Source of the DNA: a bacterium
Lineage (GTDB): Bacteria > Bacillota > Bacilli > Lactobacillales > Streptococcaceae
Direction of reading: 5' to 3'
Length of the DNA: 64,000 bases
Assembly: GCA_905221095.1 (NCBI GenBank)
Contig: CAJNBV010000001.1
Location: 124,001-188,000, forward strand
In this document: positions 18,215 to 27,409 of the stretch, in pieces
Layout: every line of letters starts with the position of its first letter
How positions within the stretch are numbered: the stretch's first letter is position 1
The notes under the pieces: generated by a model
What the model was told of the DNA's origin: nothing
Databases searched by the model: none
Seen by the model: the letters and a program-made list of their open reading frames with translations, nothing else
Made by a program: the position numbers and the translations under genes

Positions 18215-18311
18215 AAAAAACTCCACCTGATTGGGTGGAGTTAAGGGAGATTATTATGAAAAAGAAAAGTTTAGGATTTTATTAAATAAAGTTAGGAGGT
18301 CTTTATTTAAT
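18215..18311 (-). ncRNA. CiaR-dependent small RNA (csRNA family), copy 2
   Basis: About 97 bases on the minus strand: 5' stem ATTAAATAAAG-ACCTCCTAA-CTTTATTTAAT presenting CCTCC in the loop, a single-stranded middle with CATAATAATCTCCC, and terminator CTCCACCCAATCAGGTGGAG followed by TTTTTT. The same design is found in copies 1, 3 and 4. The exposed CCUCC and ATCTCC elements can pair with Shine-Dalgarno sequences of target mRNAs. Confidence 0.87.
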
Positions 18312-18317
18312 AACTAT

Positions 18318-18350
18318 ATGATACAAGACAAAGCTTAAAACTAGCTTAAC
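18318..18350 (-). promoter_or_regulatory. CiaR-controlled promoter of csRNA copy 2
   Basis: GTTAAG-CTAGT-TTTAAG (complement of 18334-18350), 10 bases, -10 TATCAT (complement of 18318-18323). One repeat half has G for T at its first base. Confidence 0.83.
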
Positions 18351-18406
18351 TTTTCTCAAATTCTACCATTTTTCAAAAAATTTCTATTACCATCACCTCA
18401 CCCCAC

Positions 18407-18500
18407 AAAAAAGTCACCTGATTGGGTGACTTCATTAGGAGATTATGATGAAAAAAGTTTTAGGATTTCATTAAATAAAGTTAGGAGGTCTTTATTTAAT
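18407..18500 (-). ncRNA. CiaR-dependent small RNA (csRNA family), copy 3
   Basis: About 94 bases, nearly the same as copy 2: the ATTAAATAAAG-ACCTCCTAA-CTTTATTTAAT hairpin, CATCATAATCTCC in the middle and the terminator AGTCACCCAATCAGGTGACT followed by TTTTTTG. Copies 2 and 3 are in tandem, each with its own promoter and terminator, and probably arose by local duplication. Confidence 0.87.
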
Positions 18501-18506
18501 GGTTAT

Positions 18507-18539
18507 ATAATACTAAACCAGCCTTAAACTTTGCTTAAG
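18507..18539 (-). promoter_or_regulatory. CiaR-controlled promoter of csRNA copy 3
   Basis: CTTAAG-CAAAG-TTTAAG (complement of 18523-18539), 10 bases, -10 TATTAT (complement of 18507-18512). Confidence 0.85.
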
Positions 18540-18554
18540 AAAAAACAAGTTTTG

Positions 18555-18971
18555 TTATTTTTCTCGATTTACCCAAGTCATTCCTATACAATTATAGGTG
18601 GATAAACTTTCAAAGCCTATAGAACGATAGAATTTCAAGGTTCTTTCTGTCTGTTCCGTCACCAGCTGAACTTGATAGGCATCTTTGTAATCCTCTAAAG
18701 CCTCTTTCATTAGGGCACTACCAATCCCTTGACGCTGATAGATAGGTAAAACGATTAAATCCTGAACCAATACTGATGAGAATCCATCTCCAACCAAACG
18801 AATCAAGCCCACCACAGCATCACCATCAAGCGCCACATAAATCGCTAATGAATGAGATAAGGCCTGCTCCAGCATCTCTGATTGATCGGTATAATTTGTC
18901 CAACCGACAGCCTGATAGAGATGCAAAACATCCTCTAGCTTGACAATTTCTTGCTTTCTAATAGTTATCAT
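18555..18971 (-). CDS. GNAT-family N-acetyltransferase
   Basis: 138 residues. The acetyl-CoA binding segment reads VQDLIVLPIYQRQGIGSAL (Q/RxxGxG/A motif), followed by KFYRSIGFE, typical of small GNAT enzymes. The target (small molecule or protein) cannot be deduced. GAGGTGATGAC precedes the ATG. It follows another, larger acetyltransferase gene by 11 bases, so the two form a short operon ending near the CiaR operator of csRNA copy 3. Confidence 0.88.
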   Translation of the reverse strand: MITIRKQEIVKLEDVLHLYQAVGWTNYTDQSEMLEQALSHSLAIYVALDGDAVVGLIRLVGDGFSSVLVQDLIVLPIYQRQGIGSALMKEALEDYKDAYQVQLVTEQTERTLKFYRSIGFESLSTYNCIGMTWVNREK

Positions 18972-18982
18972 GTCATCACCTC

Positions 18983-19678
18983 TTAGAGTCCTCTCAAGCT
19001 CTTATACTGTCGTCCATTTTTATCAAAATTTTCAGGCGCCAACCATGCTTCCAATCGAGCTTTGACTTGGGGCCAGTCCTTATCAATCATAGACAACCAA
19101 TCCGTATCCCTCGTACGCCCCTTATAAACGACTGCCTGACGGAAGGTTCCTTCATAGACAAATCCCAAACGCTCCGCAGCTCGTCTGGATGGCAGATTAA
19201 GAGAATCACATTTCCATTCGTAGCGACGATAGTTAAGCTCCTCAAAAACATATCGCGCTAGGAGATACTGAGCCTCTGTCCCTATACGTGTTCCCCTGAG
19301 CTCTGGAGAAAAAGTGACAGCGCCCACTTCTATTACTCGGTTATTCTGGTCAATGCGCATGAGAGAAAAAGTTCCCAAGGCCTTACCAGTTTCCTTGTCT
19401 ATAATTGCATAATAAAAGCGATCCTTACGAGCCAACATCTGATTTAAAACGATAACCAGCTCCTCCATATCTGACACTGGTTCCTGAAAGAGGTAGGTCC
19501 ACATCTCCTGAGGCGTATCAGGGCCATAAACAGCTAGCAAATCCTCCGCATGCTTTTCCACCGAAAGAGCCTCTATCCGAGCATAACGCCCTTCTAAGAG
19601 ATCAATAGCAGGCAATTCACCTGGTGTATAACCTTCCATTGGCTCCCCAATCATCTGACCATATTCGTTTACTGGCAT
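18983..19678 (-). CDS. RimJ/RimL-type GNAT acetyltransferase
   Basis: 231 residues, the larger acetyltransferase class seen with RimL and with uncharacterised family members. Motifs include GTFSLMRIDQNNRVIEVG, LRGTRIGTEAQYLL (acetyl-CoA loop) and NLPSRRAAERLGFVYEG. It probably transfers acetyl to an amine of a protein N-terminus or small metabolite; the substrate is unknown. AAGGAGAAAGTT precedes the ATG. First gene of a two-gene unit. Confidence 0.87.
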   Translation of the reverse strand: MPVNEYGQMIGEPMEGYTPGELPAIDLLEGRYARIEALSVEKHAEDLLAVYGPDTPQEMWTYLFQEPVSDMEELVIVLNQMLARKDRFYYAIIDKETGKALGTFSLMRIDQNNRVIEVGAVTFSPELRGTRIGTEAQYLLARYVFEELNYRRYEWKCDSLNLPSRRAAERLGFVYEGTFRQAVVYKGRTRDTDWLSMIDKDWPQVKARLEAWLAPENFDKNGRQYKSLRGL

Positions 19679-19748
19679 AACTTTCTCCTTGATTCACTTT
19701 TCAAACTTTATAGTTGTCCATAGTATACCATACTTTCATAAGAAGATT

Positions 19749-19781
19749 CAAAAAATCCTCCAGATTCTACTCTGAAGGATT
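19749..19781 (-). terminator. leuS terminator
   Basis: Minus strand: AATCCTTCAGA / TCTGGAGGATT followed by TTTTTT. It lies beyond the duplicated leuS tail, about 90 bases after the leuS stop. Confidence 0.85.
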
Positions 19782-19787
19782 CCTATC

Positions 19788-19871
19788 TTATTTCACAACG
19801 ATATTAACGAGTTTAGTTGGCTCAAACAGTTTGGGAAACTGTTTGAGGTTGGAAATCAGCAAATAAATTGG
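19788..19871 (-). repeat. Duplicated leuS 3' tail with a palindromic spacer
   Basis: Bases 19788-19820 repeat the last 33 bases of leuS (19872-19904). The copy still encodes [10 protein letters not shown] and a stop, against [10 protein letters not shown] in the gene, with two silent differences. The 51 bases between contain the palindrome CTCAAACAGTTT-GGG-AAACTGTTTGAG, similar to the core of boxC. The copy looks like the end of a diverged leuS allele left by recombination or by insertion of a small repeat. Confidence 0.8.
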
Positions 19872-22373
19872 TTATTTCACAACAATATTAACCAATTTAT
19901 TTGGTACACTAATCACTTTCACGATGTCCTTACCGTCAATTTCTGCTTTGACTTTTTCATCAGCGAGAGCAATTTCTTGTAATTCTTCGCGTGACAAGTC
20001 TTTAGCGACCATGAGTTTGGCACGGACTTTCCCTTTGATTTGGACAACGATTTCGATTTCGTCTTCAACTAATTTGCTTTCATCCCATGTTGGCCAAGCT
20101 ACATAAGAAATTGATTCACCTGTTGCCGCAACAGTTTGCCAGAGTTCTTCTGCCAAGTGAGGTGCAAATGGGGCAATCAATTGGATAAATCCTTTGGCAT
20201 AGTCAACATAGAGCTTGTCTTCCTTGTTAGCCGCGTTGACAAAGACCATAAGTTGGGCAATTGCTGTGTTGAATTTCATAGACTCGATTTGCTCTGTGAC
20301 AGCTTTAACGGTTTCGTTATAAACCTTGTCAAGAGCGCCATTGTTTTCCGCAATAATTTCCTTACTTGTAATCAAACGGTAAACACGGTCAAGGAATTTA
20401 CGACTTCCTTCCAGACCTTCTTCTGACCAAGCGATTGAAGCATCAAGTGGGCCCATGAACATTTCATAAACACGAAGGGTATCGGCACCGTATTGTTCCA
20501 CCACATCGTCTGGGTTGACAACGTTCTTAAGAGATTTAGACATCTTGGCTGGTGCTTGCTCCAACTCCTCTCCTGTTTCCACATGGAAGAAGGAACCATC
20601 ACGTTTTTCAACCTTGTCGGTTGCCACAAGCGCACCACGATGGTCACGGTAACTTGTCCCCAAAATCATCCCTTGGTTAAAGAGTTTTTGGAATGGTTCC
20701 TTAGTTGGAACAACACTGAGGTCATAGAGGAATTTATGCCAGAAACGAGCGTAAAGCAAGTGAAGTACAGCATGCTCTGCACCACCCACGTAGATATCTA
20801 CTGGCAACCATTGTTTGAGAAGATCCTCATCAGCCAATTTCTCAGTATTGTGTGGATCAATATAGCGGAGATAGTACCAGCTTGAACCTGCCCATTGTGG
20901 CATGGTATTAGTTTCACGACGACCTTTGACACCATCTTCACGAGTCACTTCAAGCCAGTCTGTCAAGTTAGCCAATGGACTTTCACCAGTACCTGAAGGG
21001 CGGATATCCTTGGTTACAGGCAAGACAAGTGGCAATTCATTTTCAGGGACAGCCGTTGAAGTTCCATCTTCCCAATGAATGATTGGAATTGGCTCACCCC
21101 AGTAACGTTGACGACTAAAGAGCCAGTCGCGGAGACGGTAGGTCACCTTCTCTTGTCCACAGCCTTTTTCTTCCAACCAAGCCACAATCTTAGCAATTGC
21201 ATCTTCTTTGTTCAATCCATCTAGGAAGTCTGAATTGACATGAAGTCCATCTTCTGTGTAGGCAGCTTCTGCTACGTTCCCACCTTCAAGTACTTCTACG
21301 ATTGGAAGGTCAAATTGTTTGGCAAATTCCCAGTCACGTTGGTCGTGGGCAGGTACAGCCATTACCGCACCTGTCCCATAGCTAGCAAGAACATAGTCCG
21401 CAATCCAGATTGGAATTTCCTTGCCATTGACAGGGTTGATAGCATAAGCACCAGTCCAAACACCAGTTTTTTCTTTAGCAAGGTCGGTACGAGCCAAGTC
21501 AGACTTGAGGCTGGCTTGGTGTTTGTAAGCTGCTACAGCCTCTGCTTGCTCTGGACTTGTGATAGCATCTACTAGTTCATGCTCAGGAGCCAAGACAGTG
21601 AAAGTCGCACCGAAAAGGGTATCAGGACGAGTAGTAAAGACTGTGAATTCCTTATCTGTTCCCTTAACTTTAAATGTTACATTGGCACCAGTTGATTTCC
21701 CAATCCAGTTGCGTTGCATGTCCTTGATAGATTCTGGCCAATCCAACTCATCCAAGTCATTAAGCAAGCGCTCTGCATAGGCTGTGATTTTAAGCATCCA
21801 TTGACGCATTGGTTTACGGACAACTGGATAGCCTCCACGCTCAGAAGTTCCATCAGGAAGAACTTCTTCGTTTGCGATGGCTGTTCCCAACTCTTCAACC
21901 CAGTTTACTGGCACTTCCGCTTCATAGGCCAAGCCTTTTTCGTAAAGCTTAGTGAAAATCCATTGTGTCCACTTGTAGTAATTTGGATCTGTGGTATTGA
22001 CTTCACGATCCCAGTCGTAAGAAAATCCAAGCGCATTGATTTGGCGTTTGAAGTTGGCAATGTTTTCAGCTGTAAATTCTGCTGGGTCATTCCCCGTATC
22101 CATAGCGTATTGCTCTGCAGGCAAACCAAAAGCATCCCATCCCATTGGGTGAAGGACATTGTAGCCTTGCGCACGTTTGTAACGGCTGAGGATATCGGTT
22201 GCTGTGTAGCCTTCTGGGTGCCCTACGTGCAGACCCGCTCCAGACGGATAAGGGAACATATCGAGAGCATAAAACTTCGGTTTTGATGCATCCGTTCCAG
22301 TCTTAAATGTATGATGTTCTGCCCAGTAGCCCTGCCACTTAGGCTCAATTTCTTTATGATTGTAAAAACTCAT
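19872..22373 (-). CDS. leuS: Leucyl-tRNA synthetase
   Basis: 833 residues, full length. Class I signature HVGHPEG near residue 48, KMSKSLKNV around 615, the CP1 editing domain in the middle (about 220-420, including [12 protein letters not shown]) and an anticodon-binding region followed by the LeuRS C-terminal domain. It charges tRNA-Leu. A short leader of about 25 bases with an extended -10 leaves no room for a T-box riboswitch. The 3' end is duplicated downstream. Confidence 0.97.
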   Translation of the reverse strand: MSFYNHKEIEPKWQGYWAEHHTFKTGTDASKPKFYALDMFPYPSGAGLHVGHPEGYTATDILSRYKRAQGYNVLHPMGWDAFGLPAEQYAMDTGNDPAEFTAENIANFKRQINALGFSYDWDREVNTTDPNYYKWTQWIFTKLYEKGLAYEAEVPVNWVEELGTAIANEEVLPDGTSERGGYPVVRKPMRQWMLKITAYAERLLNDLDELDWPESIKDMQRNWIGKSTGANVTFKVKGTDKEFTVFTTRPDTLFGATFTVLAPEHELVDAITSPEQAEAVAAYKHQASLKSDLARTDLAKEKTGVWTGAYAINPVNGKEIPIWIADYVLASYGTGAVMAVPAHDQRDWEFAKQFDLPIVEVLEGGNVAEAAYTEDGLHVNSDFLDGLNKEDAIAKIVAWLEEKGCGQEKVTYRLRDWLFSRQRYWGEPIPIIHWEDGTSTAVPENELPLVLPVTKDIRPSGTGESPLANLTDWLEVTREDGVKGRRETNTMPQWAGSSWYYLRYIDPHNTEKLADEDLLKQWLPVDIYVGGAEHAVLHLLYARFWHKFLYDLSVVPTKEPFQKLFNQGMILGTSYRDHRGALVATDKVEKRDGSFFHVETGEELEQAPAKMSKSLKNVVNPDDVVEQYGADTLRVYEMFMGPLDASIAWSEEGLEGSRKFLDRVYRLITSKEIIAENNGALDKVYNETVKAVTEQIESMKFNTAIAQLMVFVNAANKEDKLYVDYAKGFIQLIAPFAPHLAEELWQTVAATGESISYVAWPTWDESKLVEDEIEIVVQIKGKVRAKLMVAKDLSREELQEIALADEKVKAEIDGKDIVKVISVPNKLVNIVVK

Positions 22374-22401
22374 GGTCTCTCTCCAATTTTGTGATGTTAC
22401 T

Positions 22402-22410
22402 ATTATACCA
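22402..22410 (-). promoter_or_regulatory. leuS promoter (extended -10)
   Basis: TGGTATAAT on the minus strand (TATAAT = complement of 22402-22407); no clear -35. The leader to the leuS ATG is about 22 bases. Confidence 0.6.
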
Positions 22411-22459
22411 TTTTTGAGGGAATTTGGTCTCGTTCTATTCTATACTTTTCTATTTTACC

Positions 22460-22488
22460 TTGCTCTAGAATTTTTAAACTGCTATACT
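22460..22488 (+). promoter_or_regulatory. Promoter of the two-component system
   Basis: TTGCTC (22460-22465), 17-base spacer, TATACT (22483-22488) with TGC in front of the -10. The histidine kinase gene starts 32 bases downstream after AAGGAGGTAGCGG. Confidence 0.75.
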
Positions 22489-22520
22489 TATAACAGAAAA
22501 CCCTTCCAAGGAGGTAGCGG

Positions 22521-24170
22521 ATGTCTCATTCCTTTAAAAAATCTCTCCAAAAAGAAATTCTCCATAGAAGCTCTATCGCAGCTTTTGTGACCTCTCTTTT
22601 ACTACTCATTTTACTTTTTGGTTTTTCCTATTTTTTACAAAAGCAACAACTCTCCAAAGATACGAGACAGATTGTCAAACAGGTTCAAGAAATGAAAGAA
22701 GCAAATAATGAGCTCCTGACTACTATGAACCATAAAATGATTCCTGGATTTTTGGATGGCAAACACACAGAGCGAGAAGTCTTTAGCTTATTTTACGAGA
22801 CAAAAGCTAAATTAAAACTTAGTTCTGACCTCATTATCCTAAGTGATACAGGTGAATTACTATTTAGTACCAATCGAAATCATCAAGAAAGTATTTTATC
22901 TCCCTACTATCTAAAATTACTCATTCAAAATCCTTCTCAAGAAAAAGTGACAGAAAAAATTGCACTCTCTTCAGACAAGCAACACTACACACTCTTTATC
23001 AAACCACTACTTCAAAACCAACGAGTTAAGGCCTATACTATTGCTTTCGTAAATGAGAATGATTTCATCTCAAGTTTCCCAATGATCAATTCCAAATACA
23101 TCATTACCGATAGCTTTGGAAATATATTTTCTAACAATACAAATCAGTTCACTCGCTCCACTCTTGAAAAATTTGATGAAAAACTCCTACACTCTCGCAC
23201 CCACTGGTATGCGAACGAACCGCTTATTGTTCAAAAAGAAAAAGTCGGTGCTATTTTTTCAATCTATACTTTTCAATCCTTCTTTCCCATTCCTAGCTTA
23301 CTCGGCCTAGCCTCCGTCCTCACCTTATGTATATTCTTCCTCTACTTTTGGCAAGCAAGACGAATTGCTCATAAAATTGCCACACACAATGCTGTTCCTA
23401 TTGAAAGTTTGGTTTACCAACTTCAAGAAATTCCTAAACAAGCAGAAAAAAGGCTTTCTCTACAAACAGGTGATGAGTTTGAGTTTATGGCAGAAAAAAT
23501 TAACAATATGTTGTACGAATTAGATCAACTTCATCAGAAAATGTTGACCATAGAAAAAGAAAAGTGGATTTTTGAAAGAAAAATGCTAGAAGCTCAGTTC
23601 AATCCTCATTTTCTCTACAATACACTTGAGACGATTAAAATCACTTCTTTAATGGATGCCGCTCTCACACAAGACCTAATCCAAAACCTCACGCGCATTC
23701 TTCGCTACAGTATCACTGATTTAGAAAAAGAAACAACCATTTGTCAGGATTTAAAGATTATAGAGGATTACCTGATTATTCATAAGATTCGTTTTGAGCA
23801 CTTTTCTTATGGTATTGTCTGTCCAGAAACTGTCGATAATCAGCCTATCCCTAAACTTTTCTTGCTTCCTCTAGTAGAAAATGCTATAAAATATGGGATG
23901 CAATACCGTATTGATCTTCATATTGATATCCACATTACCTTGGAAGAAGATTCTCTGACTTTTTTAGTCAAGGATAATGCTGGAGGACTCACAAAACAAG
24001 AGCGACTCGCTATTTTAGACTCTTTAGAAAGCCCACATACCCAGCATGGTATCGTTAACAGCTACAAACGATTGAGCAATTTCTTTTCTGATGTCCAGCT
24101 AGATTTAGGAGTCAATCGCCAAGGAGAAACTTGGGTAAAATTTGTAACGAAAGGACTAACTCATGTTTAA
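22521..24170 (+). CDS. Sensor histidine kinase, YesM/LytS-like
   Basis: 549 residues. Transmembrane segments at about 19-39 and 258-277 enclose an extracellular sensor domain of about 215 residues. A HAMP-like linker and coiled coil (about 278-350) lead to the His_kinase domain with phospho-acceptor His363 in FNPHFLYNTLE, then HATPase_c with the N-box LVENAIKYG and the glycine box DNAGGLT. This class usually senses sugars or peptides, often with help from a binding protein, and pairs with AraC-type regulators. The response regulator gene overlaps its 3' end by 8 bases. Two binding-protein genes and an ABC transporter follow. Confidence 0.93.
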   Translation: MSHSFKKSLQKEILHRSSIAAFVTSLLLLILLFGFSYFLQKQQLSKDTRQIVKQVQEMKEANNELLTTMNHKMIPGFLDGKHTEREVFSLFYETKAKLKLSSDLIILSDTGELLFSTNRNHQESILSPYYLKLLIQNPSQEKVTEKIALSSDKQHYTLFIKPLLQNQRVKAYTIAFVNENDFISSFPMINSKYIITDSFGNIFSNNTNQFTRSTLEKFDEKLLHSRTHWYANEPLIVQKEKVGAIFSIYTFQSFFPIPSLLGLASVLTLCIFFLYFWQARRIAHKIATHNAVPIESLVYQLQEIPKQAEKRLSLQTGDEFEFMAEKINNMLYELDQLHQKMLTIEKEKWIFERKMLEAQFNPHFLYNTLETIKITSLMDAALTQDLIQNLTRILRYSITDLEKETTICQDLKIIEDYLIIHKIRFEHFSYGIVCPETVDNQPIPKLFLLPLVENAIKYGMQYRIDLHIDIHITLEEDSLTFLVKDNAGGLTKQERLAILDSLESPHTQHGIVNSYKRLSNFFSDVQLDLGVNRQGETWVKFVTKGLTHV

Positions 24171-24933
24171 GCTCATCATCGTAGAAGATGAACACCTCAT
24201 TCGAAAATGGCTAGAGATTGCCGTAGACTACTCTGCCTTAGGCATCCAAGTCGTAGGAACTGCCAGCCACGGTCAAGAGGGTATGAAACTCATTCAAGAA
24301 AAAGAGCCTCACATTGTTTTAACAGACATCACCATGCCAATTATGGATGCTTTTATGATGTTTGAAGCCACTCGTACTCTCTCCTATGAAAAAGTTATCT
24401 TATCAGGTTATAACGATTTTCAAAATGCCAAAAAAGCCATGCAATATGGGGCAGTTGATTTTCTATCCAAACCAATTGATACCAAGGAATTGACAGAATG
24501 TCTTCAAAAAATTGTTTTGCGATTACGAGCTAACACTTATCAAGAAACTCCTTTTTTAGAAGAATATCAAACTTTACTCACCTCTATCCAACAAGTCGAT
24601 ACACAAAACCAAATCATTCAGCAAATTCTGGAATTTGTTCATCAACACTACTGCATGCACTTTACCATTTCTACCATTGCAGAGAATCTAGGGTATAGCG
24701 AAAGTTATCTATACAAGGTTATCAAAGAAGACTTCCCAATGACGCTAAATGAATATATCTTACGCTACCGCCTCAAGCAAGCTATAGATAAAATGGCTGA
24801 ATCCCCTAATTCTCCCTTAAGCGATATCTCTGAACAAGTTGGATTTTCAGACTATAAATATTTTGCCAAAGTTTTTAAAAAGTATCTCCATATTTCTCCA
24901 AAAGAATTAAAACTCATGGATAAAAACCATTGA
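24163..24933 (+). CDS. Response regulator, YesN-like (REC + AraC HTH)
   Basis: 256 residues. The receiver domain has the acidic pair ED at 8-10, phospho-acceptor Asp55 in VLTDITMP and Lys in SKPID. A C-terminal AraC-type double helix-turn-helix follows (about 155-253; IAENLGYSESYLYKVIKED and VGFSDYKYFAKVFKKY). It should activate the downstream binding-protein/ABC genes when phosphorylated by the kinase. In the loop after Asp55 the usual PxMDG reads PIMDA, a mild deviation. A terminator directly after the gene separates it from the next gene. Confidence 0.93.
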   Translation: MFKLIIVEDEHLIRKWLEIAVDYSALGIQVVGTASHGQEGMKLIQEKEPHIVLTDITMPIMDAFMMFEATRTLSYEKVILSGYNDFQNAKKAMQYGAVDFLSKPIDTKELTECLQKIVLRLRANTYQETPFLEEYQTLLTSIQQVDTQNQIIQQILEFVHQHYCMHFTISTIAENLGYSESYLYKVIKEDFPMTLNEYILRYRLKQAIDKMAESPNSPLSDISEQVGFSDYKYFAKVFKKYLHISPKELKLMDKNH

Positions 24934-24938
24934 TGTAA

Positions 24939-24975
24939 AAGGATTGCTCAACTCTATTGTAGCAATCTTTTTATT
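24939..24975 (+). terminator. Terminator after the two-component system
   Basis: GGATTGCT ... AGCAATC followed by TTTTTATTTT. The downstream binding-protein gene therefore needs its own promoter. Confidence 0.8.
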
Positions 24976-25147
24976 TTATACTTCTCATCGCAATCCCAGC
25001 TACAGTTTACCCATCCTTGCTCGAGACACCCATTTCCTATTTCTCGTTTTAGATTTCTTTAAGGTTTTTATTATATCCTGTAGAACTCTACAATTTAAAA
25101 ACATTAACAATCTAGGTAGAGAAAATGTTCGTAAAAAGGAGATACTT

Positions 25148-26188
25148 ATGAAAAAAATACTATTCTTTCTCTCTTGTAGCTGGATATTCCTTTCTTTATC
25201 AGGATGTTCTTCACCTATAAAAGCTGAAACTAGCGCTGAAAAAGATTCAGATAACACTTTGGTTGTCTACTCGCCTAACCCTGAAGACCTTATCGAAGAA
25301 ACAATCCCAGCCTTCGAAGAAAAATATGGTATTAAGGTTGACTTAGTACAAGCCAGCACTGGTGAATTGTTCAAAAAAGCTGAGGCTGAAAAAGAATCGC
25401 CTGTAGCCGATGTCATTTTCGGAGGCTCCTACGCCCTCTTCTCTTCTAACGAAAATCTTTTTGAACCTTATATTTCTCAAGAGAACGACCAGATAATCCC
25501 TGAATATCAAAATAAAACCGGATTCTACACGCCTTATACACTTGATGTCAGTGTCATCATTGCCAATTCAGCTCTTACAAAAGATATTAAAATTGAAGGC
25601 TACAATGATCTACTCAATCCTAAATTAAAAGGAAAAATCGCTACTGCTGATCCAAGTAATGCTTCTAGCGCCTTTGCACAATTAACAAACATGCTTGTCG
25701 ATCAAGGTGGATACGAAAATGAACAAGCTTGGAACTATGTGAAAAATCTCTTTACCCTAGTAGATGGAAAGATTGCATCTAGTTCTTCAAATGTTTACAA
25801 AGCTGTCGCCGATGGAGAAATGGCCGTAGGACTCACCTATGAAGATCCTGCCTTAAAACTCTTAAATGATGGGGTTGATGTAAAAGTCATTTATCCAAAA
25901 GAAGGAACCGTCTTTTTACCTGGTAACGCGGCTATCGTTAAAAATGCCAAACACATGGAAAACGCCAAGAAATTTATCGATTTCCTCCTTTCTCAAGAAA
26001 TCCAAGATAAGCTAGGAACTGAAACTACAATCAGACCCATTCGTAAAAATGCTAAAACCAATAAAAATATGAAGGCTATGACAGAAATCAATATTGCCAC
26101 TGAAGATTCCGATTATGTCATAAAAAACAAATCTGCCATTCTTAAAAAGTACAATGATATTTTTACAGATATCCAATCTAAAAAATAA
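25148..26188 (+). CDS. FbpA/HptA-like binding lipoprotein, copy 1 (next to the two-component system)
   Basis: 346 residues from ATG 25148; a much longer open frame begins at 24944, but AAAAAGGAGATACTT and the signal peptide fix this start. Signal peptide with lipobox LSGC (Cys20), then NTLVVYSPNPEDLIEETIPAFEEKYGI, the start of a family 1/6 binding protein, split here for readability. It shares most of its sequence with copy 2 at 26351 (for example SSAFAQLTNML, YKAVADGEMAVGL). The tandem Tyr pair of ferric-binding FbpA is not obvious; the region reads SSSSNVYK. Its place beside the kinase, separate from the transporter genes, suggests a sensory role as in HptA. Confidence 0.8.
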   Translation: MKKILFFLSCSWIFLSLSGCSSPIKAETSAEKDSDNTLVVYSPNPEDLIEETIPAFEEKYGIKVDLVQASTGELFKKAEAEKESPVADVIFGGSYALFSSNENLFEPYISQENDQIIPEYQNKTGFYTPYTLDVSVIIANSALTKDIKIEGYNDLLNPKLKGKIATADPSNASSAFAQLTNMLVDQGGYENEQAWNYVKNLFTLVDGKIASSSSNVYKAVADGEMAVGLTYEDPALKLLNDGVDVKVIYPKEGTVFLPGNAAIVKNAKHMENAKKFIDFLLSQEIQDKLGTETTIRPIRKNAKTNKNMKAMTEINIATEDSDYVIKNKSAILKKYNDIFTDIQSKK

Positions 26189-26293
26189 CATTTGACTTTC
26201 CAATGCTTAACTATCAAACCCTACTATAAAGTCAAAAAGATTACTTCCGTTTTTGTAGAGAATTTTACTCTAATAGAATAGAATTATCGGTTT

Positions 26294-26307
26294 TAAAAAC
26301 GCTTACA
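26294..26307 (+). promoter_or_regulatory. cre site (CcpA) before binding-protein copy 2
   Basis: TAAAAACGCTTACA matches the cre consensus TGWAARCGYTTNCA at all but one or two positions, with the central CG and both half-sites intact. It lies 44 bases before the gene. Carbon catabolite control would fit a carbon source better than iron. Confidence 0.6.
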
Positions 26308-26350
26308 TTATTTTAAAATAAACTTAAATAACATAACGGAGGTATCCATC

Positions 26351-27397
26351 ATGAAAAAGAAATGGATGTATTATGCTGCTTGCGGACTAGCTCTTTTGGG
26401 TCTTGCTGCTTGTTCTTCTAATGAATCTGCCGATGGCGGTTCATCTGATAAAGGAGACGGCGGTTCGCTAGTCGTTTATTCACCAAACTCAGAGGGCTTA
26501 ATCGGAGCAACTATTCCTGCCTTTGAAGAAAAATATGGTATCAAAGTAGAACTGATTCAAGCTGGCACTGGAGAACTTTTCAAAAAACTAGAGTCAGAAA
26601 AAGAAGCTCCTGTAGCCGATGTCATCTTTGGTGGTTCTTATACGCAATATGCTACCCACGGAGAACTCTTTGAAAACTATACTTCAAAAGAAAATGATAA
26701 TGTTATCAAAGAATATCAAAACACAACTGGCTACTCTACGCCTTATACACTGGATGGTAGTGTTTTAATCGTCAATCCTGATTTAACGAAAGGCATGAAC
26801 ATCGAAGGATATAGCGACCTTCTCAAACCTGAACTAAAAGGAAAAATCGCAACTGCTGACCCAGCAAACTCTTCTAGCGCCTTTGCTCAATTAACAAATA
26901 TGCTACAAGCTCAAGGTGGTTACAAAGACGATAAAGCTTGGTCTTATGTAAAAGATCTCTTCACACTTATTGATGGTAAAATCGGTTCAAGCTCATCTGG
27001 TGTCTATAAAGCAGTCGCTGACGGAGAAATGGCTGTTGGTCTCTCTTATGAAGATCCAGCAGTTAAACTCTTAAATGACGGAGCTAACATTAAGGTAGTC
27101 TATCCAAAAGAAGGAACCGTCTTCCTACCTGCTAGTGCTGCTATCGTTAAAAAAGCTAAAAACATGGAAAATGCCAAGAAATTTATCGATTTCATTATCT
27201 CTCAAGAAGTACAAGATACACTTGGTACAACCACTACTAACCGTCCTGTTCGTAAAAATGCTAAAACAAGCGAAAATATGAAACCAATTGACAAAATCAA
27301 AACACTCACTGAAGATTATGATTATGTCATCAAAAATAAATCAGATATCGTTAAGAAATACAACGAAGTCTTTACAGATATCCAATCTAAACAGTAA
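26351..27397 (+). CDS. ABC transporter binding lipoprotein (PitA/FbpA-like), copy 2
   Basis: 348 residues. Signal peptide with lipobox LAAC (Cys21), then a Gly/Ser/Asp linker and the binding-protein domain from LVVYSPNSEGLIG. It is the transporter's own binding subunit: the ATPase gene follows after 12 bases and the permease overlaps that. It corresponds by position and sequence to the pneumococcal gene usually annotated as an iron-compound-binding protein (PitA in the literature). The paralogue at 25148 shares the whole length. ATAACGGAGGTATCC is a strong ribosome site. Confidence 0.85.
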   Translation: MKKKWMYYAACGLALLGLAACSSNESADGGSSDKGDGGSLVVYSPNSEGLIGATIPAFEEKYGIKVELIQAGTGELFKKLESEKEAPVADVIFGGSYTQYATHGELFENYTSKENDNVIKEYQNTTGYSTPYTLDGSVLIVNPDLTKGMNIEGYSDLLKPELKGKIATADPANSSSAFAQLTNMLQAQGGYKDDKAWSYVKDLFTLIDGKIGSSSSGVYKAVADGEMAVGLSYEDPAVKLLNDGANIKVVYPKEGTVFLPASAAIVKKAKNMENAKKFIDFIISQEVQDTLGTTTTNRPVRKNAKTSENMKPIDKIKTLTEDYDYVIKNKSDIVKKYNEVFTDIQSKQ

Positions 27398-27409
27398 AAG
27401 AGGTTCACT

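Noticed and set aside
22374..22500. T-box riboswitch before leuS
   Set aside because: The -10 lies about 30 bases before the leuS ATG, leaving no room for a T-box.
24944..25147. 68-codon N-terminal extension of binding lipoprotein copy 1
   Set aside because: No ribosome site at 24944; the true start at 25148 has a strong Shine-Dalgarno and begins a normal lipoprotein signal peptide.
26189..26240. Terminator between the two binding-protein genes
   Set aside because: The inverted repeat TTTGACTTT/AAAGTCAAA is far apart and A/T-only at its ends, too weak to call.
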